From NCBI RefSeq assembly GCF_000768065.1, contig NZ_JRKM01000001.1:2418001-2482000 (forward strand): 64,000 bases of DNA. The letters are read 5' to 3'. Position 1 is the stretch's first letter, and the number at the start of each line of letters is the position of its first letter. The notes below the pieces were generated by a model, which saw only the letters and a list, made by a program, of their open reading frames with translations, was not told the origin of the DNA and searched no databases. This DNA is from Aquabacterium sp. NJ1 (GTDB lineage Bacteria > Pseudomonadota > Gammaproteobacteria > Burkholderiales > Burkholderiaceae_C). The position numbers were made by a program, and so were the translations under genes. Below, one piece after another: positions 36,589 through 44,478 of the stretch.

Positions 36589-37083
36589 ATGGTGCCCCGC
36601 ACAGTCAATAGGGAAACCTCGTCAGGCGGTTGTGGCTTGACACCCGCGGCCCCCGCCGCAGTCGCCAGAACCCCCCGCTCGTGGTCTGCCGCTTTCCTGA
36701 CTGGTCTTGCCCTGAGTTGTGTGACTGCGTGGCTTCCCGCTGAAGCCCTTGCCCGTCGCCATGCACCACAAGAGACAGGCACCACCGCCGAATCGGTGGC
36801 CTTGTCTGCCCTTCCTGCGCAAGCCCAAGACGTCCACCGCCGTATTTTCTCGGGTGGGCCCTTTCGTTATGCCAAGGACGGTGTGGTGTTCGGCAACCGG
36901 GAACGCATCCTGCCCCGTCGGCCACGCGGTTTCTATCACGAGTACACCGTACCCACCCCAGGCGAAGGTGACCGCGGCGCGCGGCGCATCGTTTGCGGAG
37001 GTAAAGAAGTTCGACAGCCTGAAACTTGTTTCTACACTGCGGATCACTACCAGAGCTTTCAGTTGATTGATCCCCAGCGTTGA
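36589..37083 (+). CDS. Secreted barnase/RNase N1-T1-family guanyl-specific ribonuclease
   Basis: A 164-residue protein with a long N-region and a membrane-targeting stretch at about 33-54 (AAFLTGLALSCVTAWLPAEA), then a microbial RNase domain from about residue 80. The active-site pattern is complete: Glu118 in YHEYTVPTPG, Arg132/133 in RGARRIVCGG and His153 in YTADHYQSF, corresponding to barnase Glu73, Arg83/Arg87 and His102. Two cysteines (136 and 147) could form a disulfide. It should cleave single-stranded RNA after G. The start is uncertain: ATG 36589 or TTG 36556, neither with a good ribosome-binding site. A barstar-like gene follows 72 bp downstream. Confidence 0.85.
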   Translation: MVPRTVNRETSSGGCGLTPAAPAAVARTPRSWSAAFLTGLALSCVTAWLPAEALARRHAPQETGTTAESVALSALPAQAQDVHRRIFSGGPFRYAKDGVVFGNRERILPRRPRGFYHEYTVPTPGEGDRGARRIVCGGKEVRQPETCFYTADHYQSFQLIDPQR

Positions 37084-37155
37084 AGCCTCACAGGCCGTCA
37101 TCGCATCCGTTTTTTCCGTTCTTTTCTTAGACCTTCAACTTTTGCTCGTAAGGAC

Positions 37156-37755
37156 ATGAAGCTCTCCTCCATGCACCCCGGGCCACAAGCGATCATGTTG
37201 TTGCAATCCGTTCGACCCAACATCGTTCAATCCATCCGTGCTTTCCGCCCGGAAGACTTGCAACAGGCCGCCAATGCCGCTGGCCAGCACTTCCTTTACA
37301 CCAATCTGAGCGCCGCTCAGAACAAACAGGACGTGCTGGACATCATTGCCCGCGACTTCCTGTTCCCGGACCACTTCGGCAAGAACCTCGACGCCCTGTA
37401 CGACTGCATGACCGACCTGGTCCACAAGTCGGGCCCGCAGCCGGGTTTCGTCGTGGTGCTCGAGCTCATCCCCGATGGCAACAAGTGCGACCGCGAAACC
37501 CGCGAGCAGCTGCTGGACGCCTTCCGTGATGCCGCCGACTTCTGGTCCGAGCGCAAGGTGGCTTTCCGCGTGTTCTACTCGATCGCCGTGTCGGGCAAGG
37601 AATCCGTGGGCAACTGGGACAAGGCCGAGGTCGCCCAGAACGACCCCAACGTCAAGCCTGCCAAGGTCTCCAAGAACGCCCCGCAGCCCATGATCATGAA
37701 CCTGCCCCCGATGAGCAGCGTGTTCGACACCTCGGCCCTGCTGGTCGCCGCCTGA
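37156..37755 (+). CDS. Barstar-family ribonuclease inhibitor (extended form)
   Basis: A 199-residue cytoplasmic protein with a barstar core at about residues 55-150. The contact helix reads FPDHFGKNLDALYDCMTDL, matching the barstar segment with Asp35 and Asp39 that plugs the RNase active site. Classical barstar has 89 residues. Here there are about 50 extra residues in front and 50 behind, the latter rich in Pro, Val, Met and Ser. A TAAGGAC ribosome-binding site precedes the start. It protects the cell from the neighbouring RNase by family analogy. A strong terminator follows. Confidence 0.88.
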   Translation: MKLSSMHPGPQAIMLLQSVRPNIVQSIRAFRPEDLQQAANAAGQHFLYTNLSAAQNKQDVLDIIARDFLFPDHFGKNLDALYDCMTDLVHKSGPQPGFVVVLELIPDGNKCDRETREQLLDAFRDAADFWSERKVAFRVFYSIAVSGKESVGNWDKAEVAQNDPNVKPAKVSKNAPQPMIMNLPPMSSVFDTSALLVAA

Positions 37756-37788
37756 TTCAATTCAGACCGGTTTCAAACCGACATCTCG

Positions 37789-37829
37789 CCCCGGCACGGT
37801 CTGCCCAGACCCTGCCGGGGTTTGTCTTT
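37789..37829 (+). terminator. Rho-independent terminator of the barstar gene
   Basis: An 8-bp stem CCCCGGCA/TGCCGGGG (37789-37796 with 37813-37820) encloses a smaller GGTC/GACC stem and is followed by TTTGTCTTTT. It lies between the convergent barstar and slt genes. Confidence 0.88.
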
Positions 37830-40094
37830 TCAGGGCAGGTCATCCTCAGATGGCGGCGCCGAGTCGGCACGGGGCCCCACCGTCGAACCCAGGCGGCTGC
37901 GCACCGACAGGGCCTTGCCGTTGATCAGGTGGGCGTACACCGTGGCGTTGGACAGCACCTTCTTGACGTAATCACGCGTTTCATTGAAGGGGATGTTCTC
38001 GACCCAGGCCGCCGCGTCGATGCGCGGCCCGTCACGCCAGCGCCGTGGCCTTGAAGGGCCGGCGTTGTAAGCCGCGGCTGCCAAGGCTTGCGCCCCCTGG
38101 AAGTCATCCAGCACCAGCTTGAGGTAACCCGCGCCGATGCGCAGGTTGGTGCCGCGGTCGGTGATGTTGTCCGGGTGGTAGTCGATGGACAGCTTGCGCG
38201 CCGTCCAGGCGGCCGTGGCCGGCATCACCTGCATCAGACCCGAGGCACCGACGTTGGACTTGGCCGCCTGCTGGAAGCGGGATTCCTGGCGGATCAGGCC
38301 ATACATGTAAGCCGGGTCCAGCCCGACCTCACGTGCGGCGGACAGCACCTCCTGCTTGAAGGGCATGGGGTAACGCTGCTCCAGGTTGATCTCCTGGCGC
38401 GTGCGTTCGCTGGAGTTGATGCAGCGGTCCCAGATCTCGCGCCGGCAGGCCTCTTCGGACACGGCCAGCAGTTCGCGGTCGCTCAAGCCCCCCACCTTGC
38501 CGTACGACAAGGTGAAGTTCCACTCGCGCAGCGCCTCGCCGCGCCAGCCCAGCTCGAGCATGCGCAAAGCCCGGTCGATGCCGGGCATGGCGCGCGCGTC
38601 GGCCAGCTCGGCCTCGGTCACCGCCACGGGCTTGGCAGGCGGGCGCGCCGAGGTGCCATGCAGATCCTGCGCGGCCAATTGCCCGTAGAAGCTCACCGGG
38701 TTGGCCACGCGGGTCAGCAGCTCACGGGCCTGCTGCTTGAGCGCTTCAGCGGCCGCACCACTGGTCGTGCGTGCACGCCCCTGCAGGGCCCTGGCCTTCC
38801 AGTACACCCAGGTCGCGTCCTGCTGTTGATCGGGCGCCATGGCGTCCACGGCCTGCTCGACCAGGGCCCAGCGCTCGGCCTGCCCCGCCGACGCCGCACG
38901 CAGGCCGGCACGCGCCATCCAGGCCAGGGTCTCAGCGGACCAGGCCGTGGCCAGGCGAGACCCACCTGGCCGCAGTTCGCCGGCGCCGGCCGCCAAGGCA
39001 CGGTCGGTCAGCGCGCGCTCGAAATAAGCAGGCGCATCGGGTGAGAGGCGCCAGGCCGCAGCCCGGCCCAGTTGCGCCCACGCCCAGGCGGTTTCTTCCG
39101 CATTCCAGCGCCAGCGGTTGCGGTTGGCCGGCTCCCCGATGGCGGCGGCGGCCGCCACCGGGTCCATGCCCGCCCAGCGGATGAAAGCCAGCAGCGTCAA
39201 CGGCCCTTCGGCCTCGGCCGGCACGGCCAGCGGCATCGGCGTCAGATCCGGCTTGGCCTTGGCCTTGCCCTTGCGTTTGGGCTTGCCCTTGTGCTTGACC
39301 CGCGCGTCGGGGCCGATGGACGCCCCCGGCGCGTGGCGCCGGTTGTCGCTGGCCCCACCCAGGGCGCCCGAACGCGCGGGCGGCATCAGCAGGGCCTGAG
39401 GTTGCCCCATCAACTTGGCCACGGCCTGCGAGACCGCATCACCCAGCAGCTTGGCGCTTTGCTGGACGGCACGGGGTTTGTCCGCTTCTATCGCCAGGCG
39501 CAACTTGCGCCACACGTCCACGGGCTCCAGCACGCGGCTGTTGAGCAGCGCCTGCGCCATCGCATCACAGCCAAAATCGGCATCCTTCTGGTTCCACCAG
39601 AACTGGCGGGCCTGCTCACGCCAGTCCCCCGGCGCTTCCATGGGGGTGTTGGTCTGCTGACGCGCCAGCACCCCGAGGCAGCTGACTTCGCGGTCGTCGT
39701 TCATGCGGAAGGTGGGCTGGATGCGCAAGAAGGTGCGCCAGTCACGGCGGTGCCCCAGCTCCAGCAGCCAATCGTTGCGGGCCCGATCGGCCACATAACT
39801 GTCTGGCCAACGCGAGAGAAACTCGTCCACCTCGGCGGGGCCGGCCTCCATCAGGCGCAGCTGGAAATACCAGTAGCCCGCCCACGGGGCCAGGGGGTGC
39901 TGCGCTTCGATCAGCGCATCGCGCGCCGCCAGCAGGCGCACCTTGTCGCGCACACGCAGGGCCTCCCGGGCCTCCTGCACGGTGCTGTCATCGGCGGCCG
40001 CGCGCGAGGCAGGCGCCAGCGCCATCCCGGCCACCAGCGTCAGGGCGGACAAAGCCGTCGCGCCCCAGGACGCATACTTGTACGTGATTCGCAA
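37830..40094 (-). CDS. slt: Soluble lytic murein transglycosylase (Slt70 type)
   Basis: A 754-residue periplasmic enzyme that cleaves peptidoglycan to 1,6-anhydromuropeptides. After a signal peptide (cleavage near SRAAA-DDS) come a long helical superhelix and a C-terminal lysozyme-like domain. The catalytic Glu604 is in GLIRQESRFQ, followed by GASGLMQVMPATA and AAAYNAGPSR. An unusual insertion at about 236-293 is Pro/Gly-rich and strongly basic (KHKGKPKRKGKAKAKPD). E. coli Slt70 has about 618 mature residues, so this is longer. It is divergent from the cyclo-ligase gene with only 17 bp between the starts. Confidence 0.93.
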   Translation of the reverse strand: MRITYKYASWGATALSALTLVAGMALAPASRAAADDSTVQEAREALRVRDKVRLLAARDALIEAQHPLAPWAGYWYFQLRLMEAGPAEVDEFLSRWPDSYVADRARNDWLLELGHRRDWRTFLRIQPTFRMNDDREVSCLGVLARQQTNTPMEAPGDWREQARQFWWNQKDADFGCDAMAQALLNSRVLEPVDVWRKLRLAIEADKPRAVQQSAKLLGDAVSQAVAKLMGQPQALLMPPARSGALGGASDNRRHAPGASIGPDARVKHKGKPKRKGKAKAKPDLTPMPLAVPAEAEGPLTLLAFIRWAGMDPVAAAAAIGEPANRNRWRWNAEETAWAWAQLGRAAAWRLSPDAPAYFERALTDRALAAGAGELRPGGSRLATAWSAETLAWMARAGLRAASAGQAERWALVEQAVDAMAPDQQQDATWVYWKARALQGRARTTSGAAAEALKQQARELLTRVANPVSFYGQLAAQDLHGTSARPPAKPVAVTEAELADARAMPGIDRALRMLELGWRGEALREWNFTLSYGKVGGLSDRELLAVSEEACRREIWDRCINSSERTRQEINLEQRYPMPFKQEVLSAAREVGLDPAYMYGLIRQESRFQQAAKSNVGASGLMQVMPATAAWTARKLSIDYHPDNITDRGTNLRIGAGYLKLVLDDFQGAQALAAAAYNAGPSRPRRWRDGPRIDAAAWVENIPFNETRDYVKKVLSNATVYAHLINGKALSVRSRLGSTVGPRADSAPPSEDDLP

Positions 40095-40111
40095 TTGAGT
40101 AACCTTCTGTT

Positions 40112-40690
40112 ATGGCCATGAACAACCCTCCCCGCTCGCGCGCGGACTGGCGCCGACACCTGCTGGAAGCCCGCAAGGCATGGGTCGCCACGCCCCCGGC
40201 TCAACAAGCGCAAGCCGCGCTGCACGAGCGGGTGATGTCCATCCTGGCCGAACTGGAGCCGGACTGCCTGGGTTTGTACTGGCCTATGCAGGGTGAATTT
40301 AACCCAATGGACGTGGCCGCGGCGGCCCAGGCGACGCTGGCTTGCCGATTGGCCCTGCCCTGCGCTCAAAAAAGCCCGCCACAGATGCACTTTCGGCTCT
40401 GGAACGGGCAGCCACCCGCCAGCAAGGACGAACATGGCATCCCTTGCCCGGACGGCGCGCCGGTGCTGCCCGATGTGGTGCTGGTGCCCTGCGTCGGGTT
40501 CACGCCGGAAGGCTGGCGGCTGGGCTACGGCGGCGGTTACTTCGACCGCTTCATGGCCGCCCACCCTGAGGTCACCGCGTTGGGCGTCGCCTGGGAATCA
40601 GGCCGAATGACCCAGGCCGAGCTGCAGCCCGAACCCCATGACATACCCTTGATGGCCGTCCTTACAGAAAGCAACACCTGGGGGGGGTAA
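40112..40690 (+). CDS. 5-formyltetrahydrofolate cyclo-ligase
   Basis: A 192-residue enzyme that converts 5-formyl-THF to 5,10-methenyl-THF with ATP, recycling folate. Family marks are an N-terminal Arg/Lys region (RADWRRHLLEARKAW), a substrate loop with LYWPMQGEF, and PCVGFTPEGWRLGYGGGYFDR near residue 140. In some genomes 6S RNA lies beside this gene; I saw no 6S-like structure here. With metF and ahcY it forms a loose one-carbon neighbourhood. Confidence 0.93.
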   Translation: MAMNNPPRSRADWRRHLLEARKAWVATPPAQQAQAALHERVMSILAELEPDCLGLYWPMQGEFNPMDVAAAAQATLACRLALPCAQKSPPQMHFRLWNGQPPASKDEHGIPCPDGAPVLPDVVLVPCVGFTPEGWRLGYGGGYFDRFMAAHPEVTALGVAWESGRMTQAELQPEPHDIPLMAVLTESNTWGG

Positions 40691-40710
40691 TGCCCCCCAG
40701 TTTCGGGGGG
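40678..40710. other. Two mutually exclusive G/C hairpins at the end of the cyclo-ligase gene
   Basis: The run CCCCCC at 40693-40698 can pair backward with GGGGGG at 40680-40685 (8 bp with the flanking CT/AG) or forward with GGGGGG at 40705-40710 (6 bp, loop AGTTTC). The first form includes the stop codon. No T run follows, so neither is a standard terminator. Confidence 0.5.
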
Positions 40711-40834
40711 ACCTCGCGGGAACCCTATGCGTTAATCGCGAAACAACGGTCAAGATCATGTCCATGGTCCATACAGGCCACCTTAGAGGGCGACAAAAGC
40801 AGCGCCCCTTCTCAACCGAAACAAGGACGTGAAC

Positions 40835-41527
40835 ATGAAGTTTTTCAAGCAGTTCAGTATGTCGTTCCTGGCCGTTGCTGCCACCGCTGCCTCTGCCGCC
40901 ACGACTCAACCTTTCACCGCCACCACTGCCACCGTCACGCTGGACACCAGCTACCTGACGGCCAATGGCTATACGGTCAGCGGTGTGGGTTCCTCGACCT
41001 ACAACGCCACCACCGGTGTGCTGACCGACCCGGTTCAGGCCATCTCCCTGACCACCAACCCCGGCCCGCTGACCATCGACTTCAGCGACACCTCGGGCAT
41101 GGCGCTCAAGAAGGGCCTGAGCACCGTCAAGCTGCTGAACTTCACGTATGACGTGGCCACCAACAGCCTGTTCGGCGACATCAACGCAGGTCTTCTGTTC
41201 AATCTGAACAACCAATCGCTGCTGACCGCCACGACCGTGGCCGGCGACTTCGGTGGCAGCGCTCTGGACAATGTGTCCAGCTCGGCCAGCACCCGCACCC
41301 TGAACCTGGCCGCCAGCGACTTCGTGCTGTCCGATGCCTTCAAGACCTTCCTGACGGACAACGGCGCTGACCCCGCCAGCATGGCTTTCGTGGCCAGCAT
41401 GGTGAAGTCGGTGAACATCGGTACCGTGACATCGATTCCTGCGATCCCCGAGCCCTCGACCTACGCCCTGATGGGCCTGGGCCTGGTCGGCATCGCCTTC
41501 ACGGCTCGCCGCAAGATGGCCGCCTGA
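40835..41527 (+). CDS. PEP-CTERM sorting-domain protein, Thr/Ala-rich
   Basis: A 230-residue exported protein. The ATG at 40835 has AAGGA seven bases upstream (a GTG six bases earlier is too close to that site). The signal peptide ends near ASA-ATT. The body is rich in Thr, Ser, Ala and Asn, in beta-like stretches (TATVTLDTSYLTANGYTVSG). The C-terminus carries IPEPSTYALMGLGLVG and ARRKMAA, the PEP-CTERM signal with IPEP in place of VPEP. A near-perfect terminator follows, so it is probably monocistronic and may be well expressed. Confidence 0.87.
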   Translation: MKFFKQFSMSFLAVAATAASAATTQPFTATTATVTLDTSYLTANGYTVSGVGSSTYNATTGVLTDPVQAISLTTNPGPLTIDFSDTSGMALKKGLSTVKLLNFTYDVATNSLFGDINAGLLFNLNNQSLLTATTVAGDFGGSALDNVSSSASTRTLNLAASDFVLSDAFKTFLTDNGADPASMAFVASMVKSVNIGTVTSIPAIPEPSTYALMGLGLVGIAFTARRKMAA

Positions 41528-41549
41528 TCTCTTTCAGCGCGACCAGACA

Positions 41550-41575
41550 AAAGGCTCCCCGCGGGGAGCCTTTTT
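41550..41575 (+). terminator. Rho-independent terminator of the PEP-CTERM gene
   Basis: A perfect stem of about 10 bp (AAGGCTCCCC/GGGGAGCCTT) with a minimal two-base apex is followed by a T run. It begins 23 bp past the stop. Confidence 0.92.
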
Positions 41576-41617
41576 CTTGCCTGTGCGGATCCTGGTAAGG
41601 CAACCGGCACCGCCATG

Positions 41618-41641
41618 AAAAAAGGGGCCGAAGCCCCTTTT
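41618..41641 (-). terminator. Rho-independent terminator of ompW
   Basis: On the minus strand AAAGGGGC, tetraloop TTCG and GCCCCTTT form a stable hairpin continuing into a T run. It lies 24 bp past the ompW stop. Confidence 0.9.
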
Positions 41642-41664
41642 CATTTTGCTCGATCGGTGACCGA

Positions 41665-42288
41665 TCAGAAGCGATAACCGATGCCGATACCGAACAGCAC
41701 AGGGTCCACCTTGACGGTGCCCACATTGCCCAGTGTCGGGTGAGTCACATCAGTGCGGATGTCGATCTTCTTGAAGTCCACGTTGAGGGACAGCTTGTCC
41801 GTGATGGGGAAGTCCGCACCAATCTGGATGGCCGTACCCCAGCTATTGCGGTCGATTTCCAGGGGCGTGCCACCCAGATCCAGCTTCACAGCGGAGAAGT
41901 GGGTGTAGTTCACGCCAAAGCCCACGTAGGGACGCACGGTCGGGTTCGTCGGCGCGAAGTGGTACTGCGCGGTCAGGGTAGGAGGCAGGTGACGCAGCGT
42001 ACCGATCTTGTTGCCGTTGAGGGAAACGGTTTGCTTTTGCGGTGTGGTGGCGATCAGCTCGAACGCCACATTGGGCGTCACGAAGTAGGACGCGTCGATT
42101 TCCCAGATGTACTTCGTGTTGACCGAGGTGCCGCCCAAGGCATCAAGGGTACCGGTGCTTTCGTTCGCAGGGTCCAGTTGCAGGACACGGGCGCGCACCA
42201 TGAAGTCGCCGGCGTAGGCGGGTGCGGCAGCAGCGCAAGCCAGCGCAGCAGCGGCGATCAGGCGAGTGCGGGTAGAGATGGCGTTCAT
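41665..42288 (-). CDS. ompW: OmpW-family outer-membrane protein
   Basis: A 207-residue eight-stranded barrel with a signal peptide (to AYA-GDF). The body matches OmpW: FMVRARVLQLDPANES, IWEIDASYFVTPNVAFELIA, LPPTLTAQYHFAP and RPYVGFGVNYT, ending in IGYRF with a terminal Phe. OmpW proteins admit small hydrophobic molecules. AAGGA precedes the start. It is monocistronic, with its own terminator. Confidence 0.94.
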   Translation of the reverse strand: MNAISTRTRLIAAAALACAAAAPAYAGDFMVRARVLQLDPANESTGTLDALGGTSVNTKYIWEIDASYFVTPNVAFELIATTPQKQTVSLNGNKIGTLRHLPPTLTAQYHFAPTNPTVRPYVGFGVNYTHFSAVKLDLGGTPLEIDRNSWGTAIQIGADFPITDKLSLNVDFKKIDIRTDVTHPTLGNVGTVKVDPVLFGIGIGYRF

Positions 42289-42503
42289 GAGTGGTCCTTG
42301 TTGTGGCTAGGTTGCAGGGACCGCGTGTTGGCGCGTCCCATGGCATCCATTGCAACAAGGTCAAACCTCGCCAAACTTGTGCTGCATCAACTCGGAAGGC
42401 TCCCAGCCAGGGCCACCCAGGTGAAACCCTGGCTGATTTGCGCCAGATCAGATGAACGCGATGCGTTTGAGCAACGCATCTGACACGAGGTGGTGTCTGA
42501 AGT

Positions 42504-43343
42504 CTAGACGCCCAGGCGCTGGCAGATGGCCAGCACGGTGGCCGACTGGTTCATCGTGTAGAAGTGCAGGCCCGGCACGCCGGCCGCACGCAGTTGCTCG
42601 CACAAGGCGGTGACCACGTCCAGGCCAAAAGCCTGGATCGAGGCCTTGTCGTCGCCGAAGCCTTCCAGGCGGGTGCGGATCCAGCGGGGGATCTCGGCCC
42701 CGCAAGCGTCCGAAAAACGCATGAGCTGGGTCGAGTTGGTGATGGGCATGATGCCGGGGATCACCGGGATGGTGGCGCCCGCAGCGGTCGCGTCATCGAC
42801 AAAGCGGAAATAGGCGTCGGCGTTGAAAAAGTACTGCGTCAGGGCCACGTCGGCACCGGCCTTGACCTTGGCGACATAGGCCTGCAGGTCGGCTTGCGGG
42901 TTGCGGGCCTGGGGGTGCATCTCGGGGTAGGCGCCCACTTCGATGTGGAAGTGCGAGCCCGTTTCTTCGCGGATGAAGGCCACCAGCTCGCTGGCGTAGC
43001 GGAACTCGCCGAAGCCGCCATAGCCGCTGGGCAGGTCACCGCGCAGGGCCACGAGGCGCTTGATGCCATCGGCCTTGAACTGGGCCAGTTGTGCACGCAC
43101 CGAATCCTTGCTGGCGCCGATGCACGAGAAGTGCGGCGCGGCGTCAAAACCTTCGCGGAGGATGGCGCGCACGGTCTGGATGGTGCCGTCCTGAGTGGAG
43201 CCGCCTGCGCCATAGGTCACCGAGCAGTACTCGGGCTTGAGCGGGTAGAGCTGCTGGCGCACGGCGGCCAGCTTGTCCACGCCCTCGGGGGTCTTGGGCG
43301 GGAAGAACTCCAGGCTGATGGGCAGACGCTGAGGGGTCGTCAT
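42504..43343 (-). CDS. metF: Methylenetetrahydrofolate reductase
   Basis: A 279-residue FAD enzyme that reduces 5,10-methylene-THF to 5-methyl-THF for methionine synthesis. It begins LPISLEFFPPKTPEG, with the catalytic Glu of EFFPPK. It then shows YCSVTYGAGGSTQDGT, ALRGDLPSG, DVALTQYFFN and IPVIPGIMPITN. The length is typical of the bacterial catalytic domain. It lies 41 bp after tlyA and could be read from the ahcY promoter, which would place it under SAH control. Confidence 0.95.
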   Translation of the reverse strand: MTTPQRLPISLEFFPPKTPEGVDKLAAVRQQLYPLKPEYCSVTYGAGGSTQDGTIQTVRAILREGFDAAPHFSCIGASKDSVRAQLAQFKADGIKRLVALRGDLPSGYGGFGEFRYASELVAFIREETGSHFHIEVGAYPEMHPQARNPQADLQAYVAKVKAGADVALTQYFFNADAYFRFVDDATAAGATIPVIPGIMPITNSTQLMRFSDACGAEIPRWIRTRLEGFGDDKASIQAFGLDVVTALCEQLRAAGVPGLHFYTMNQSATVLAICQRLGV

Positions 43344-43384
43344 GGGAGGGCTTTCGTTGTCGGTTCAAGCAAGCAGGGCGGCGA

Positions 43385-44176
43385 TCACGCGGCCTTGCGC
43401 GCCCGAACGAAGAATTCACGGTTGCCGTCGCCGCCGGCGATCGGGCTGTTGAAGTAGGCGCTCACTTTGAGGCCAAGGTCCTTGCAGGCTTGGCGGATGC
43501 GGGCCTCCACTTCGGCATAACTGGCGGGGTCCTTGACCAGGCCGCGCTTGCCGATGTGCTCGGGTTGCAGTTCAAACTGCGGTTTGACCAGCATGAGCAG
43601 CTCGCCGTCGTCGGCCAGGAAGGGCACCAGGGCGGGCAGCACCAGGGTCATCGAGATGAAGGACAAGTCCCCCACGATGACATCAAAACCGCCTTCGGGC
43701 GCGGCCTCACCCAGGTCTTCTTCCGTGAGGTGGCGGGCGTTGACGCCCTCGATCACGGTGACCTGCGGGTGCTCGGCGATGCTGTGATGCACCTGGCCAT
43801 GGCCGACATCCACCCCGACCACCTGCGCCGCGCCATGCGACAGCAGCACCTCGGTGAAACCGCCGGTGCTCTGGCCCACATCCAGGCAGACCTTGTCTTT
43901 CAGGTCCACGGGGTGCTTGCAGAACGCGCAATGCTTGAGCGCGCCCTCGAGCTTCAGGCCAGCGCGGGACACCCAGCGGGTTTCCGAATCGTCCAGGATC
44001 TGGAAGTCGCACTCGATGGGCAATTGCTCACCCGCCTTGCGCACGGTGGTCCAGCCCTTGGGGCCGCTCCACTGCACGGCGCCTTGTTCGACCAGGCGCT
44101 GGGCAGCCGAGCGCGTGGGCGCCAGGCCCTTTTCCAGGATGAGTTGGTCAGCGCGGGCGAGGAGGATGTTGGTCAT
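43385..44176 (-). CDS. tlyA: TlyA-family rRNA 2'-O-methyltransferase
   Basis: A 263-residue protein with an N-terminal S4 RNA-binding domain (ILLARADQLILEKGLAPTRSAAQRLV) and an FtsJ-like SAM-dependent methyltransferase (KVCLDVGQSTGGFTEVLL, then VGVDVGHGQVH and FDVIVGDLSFISM). The mycobacterial relative methylates 16S and 23S rRNA; older annotation calls it hemolysin. The start at 44176 aligns with family N-termini, though the ribosome-binding site is weak. It sits between ahcY and metF, so the SAM user, SAH hydrolase and methyl supplier are adjacent. Confidence 0.9.
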   Translation of the reverse strand: MTNILLARADQLILEKGLAPTRSAAQRLVEQGAVQWSGPKGWTTVRKAGEQLPIECDFQILDDSETRWVSRAGLKLEGALKHCAFCKHPVDLKDKVCLDVGQSTGGFTEVLLSHGAAQVVGVDVGHGQVHHSIAEHPQVTVIEGVNARHLTEEDLGEAAPEGGFDVIVGDLSFISMTLVLPALVPFLADDGELLMLVKPQFELQPEHIGKRGLVKDPASYAEVEARIRQACKDLGLKVSAYFNSPIAGGDGNREFFVRARKAA

Positions 44177-44478
44177 GAGCAGGTAGCAAAAAGAAAACGG
44201 TCCGCGCAAGGCGAACAGGCCTTCAGCCAAGGCACCGAACGCCGCGCACCCCGCGCGTTACCCCAAAAGGTGCCAAAAGGCACCAATGAAGCGCCACCGC
44301 AGGTGCGCGACAAATCCAGCGACCGCCGCGGATCCGGCTACGCCGGTCCGCCAGCGGTGCCCCCCTGGGGGGCTGAGTCCGGACTTGGACAGTCCTTGAG
44401 GACTGTCCAAGCCTGGCGAAGGGCCGACCCGTCTCCGGGTCGGCGCGGGCTGCAAGCCGCCGCAGGCCGTAGGGGGGG
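44177..44478. repeat. 302-bp non-coding gap with a cluster of palindromes
   Basis: There is no convincing gene in this gap between ahcY and tlyA. It holds three inverted repeats in a row. They are GCCCCC/GGGGGC at 44359-44373, a perfect 12-bp arm palindrome CTTGGACAGTCC with loop TTGA at 44384-44411, and a perfect 9-bp GCCGACCCG/CGGGTCGGC with loop TCTC at 44423-44444. The composition (GCCGCCGCAGGCC near 44456) resembles intergenic repeats scattered in Comamonadaceae-type genomes. No T run adjoins any stem. Confidence 0.7.

Noticed and set aside
40691..40834. Possible 6S RNA beside the 5-formyl-THF cyclo-ligase gene
   Set aside because: I looked for a long rod-like fold with a central bubble in the 144-bp gap and found only the G/C hairpins at its start. 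The upstream gap to slt is just 17 bp.
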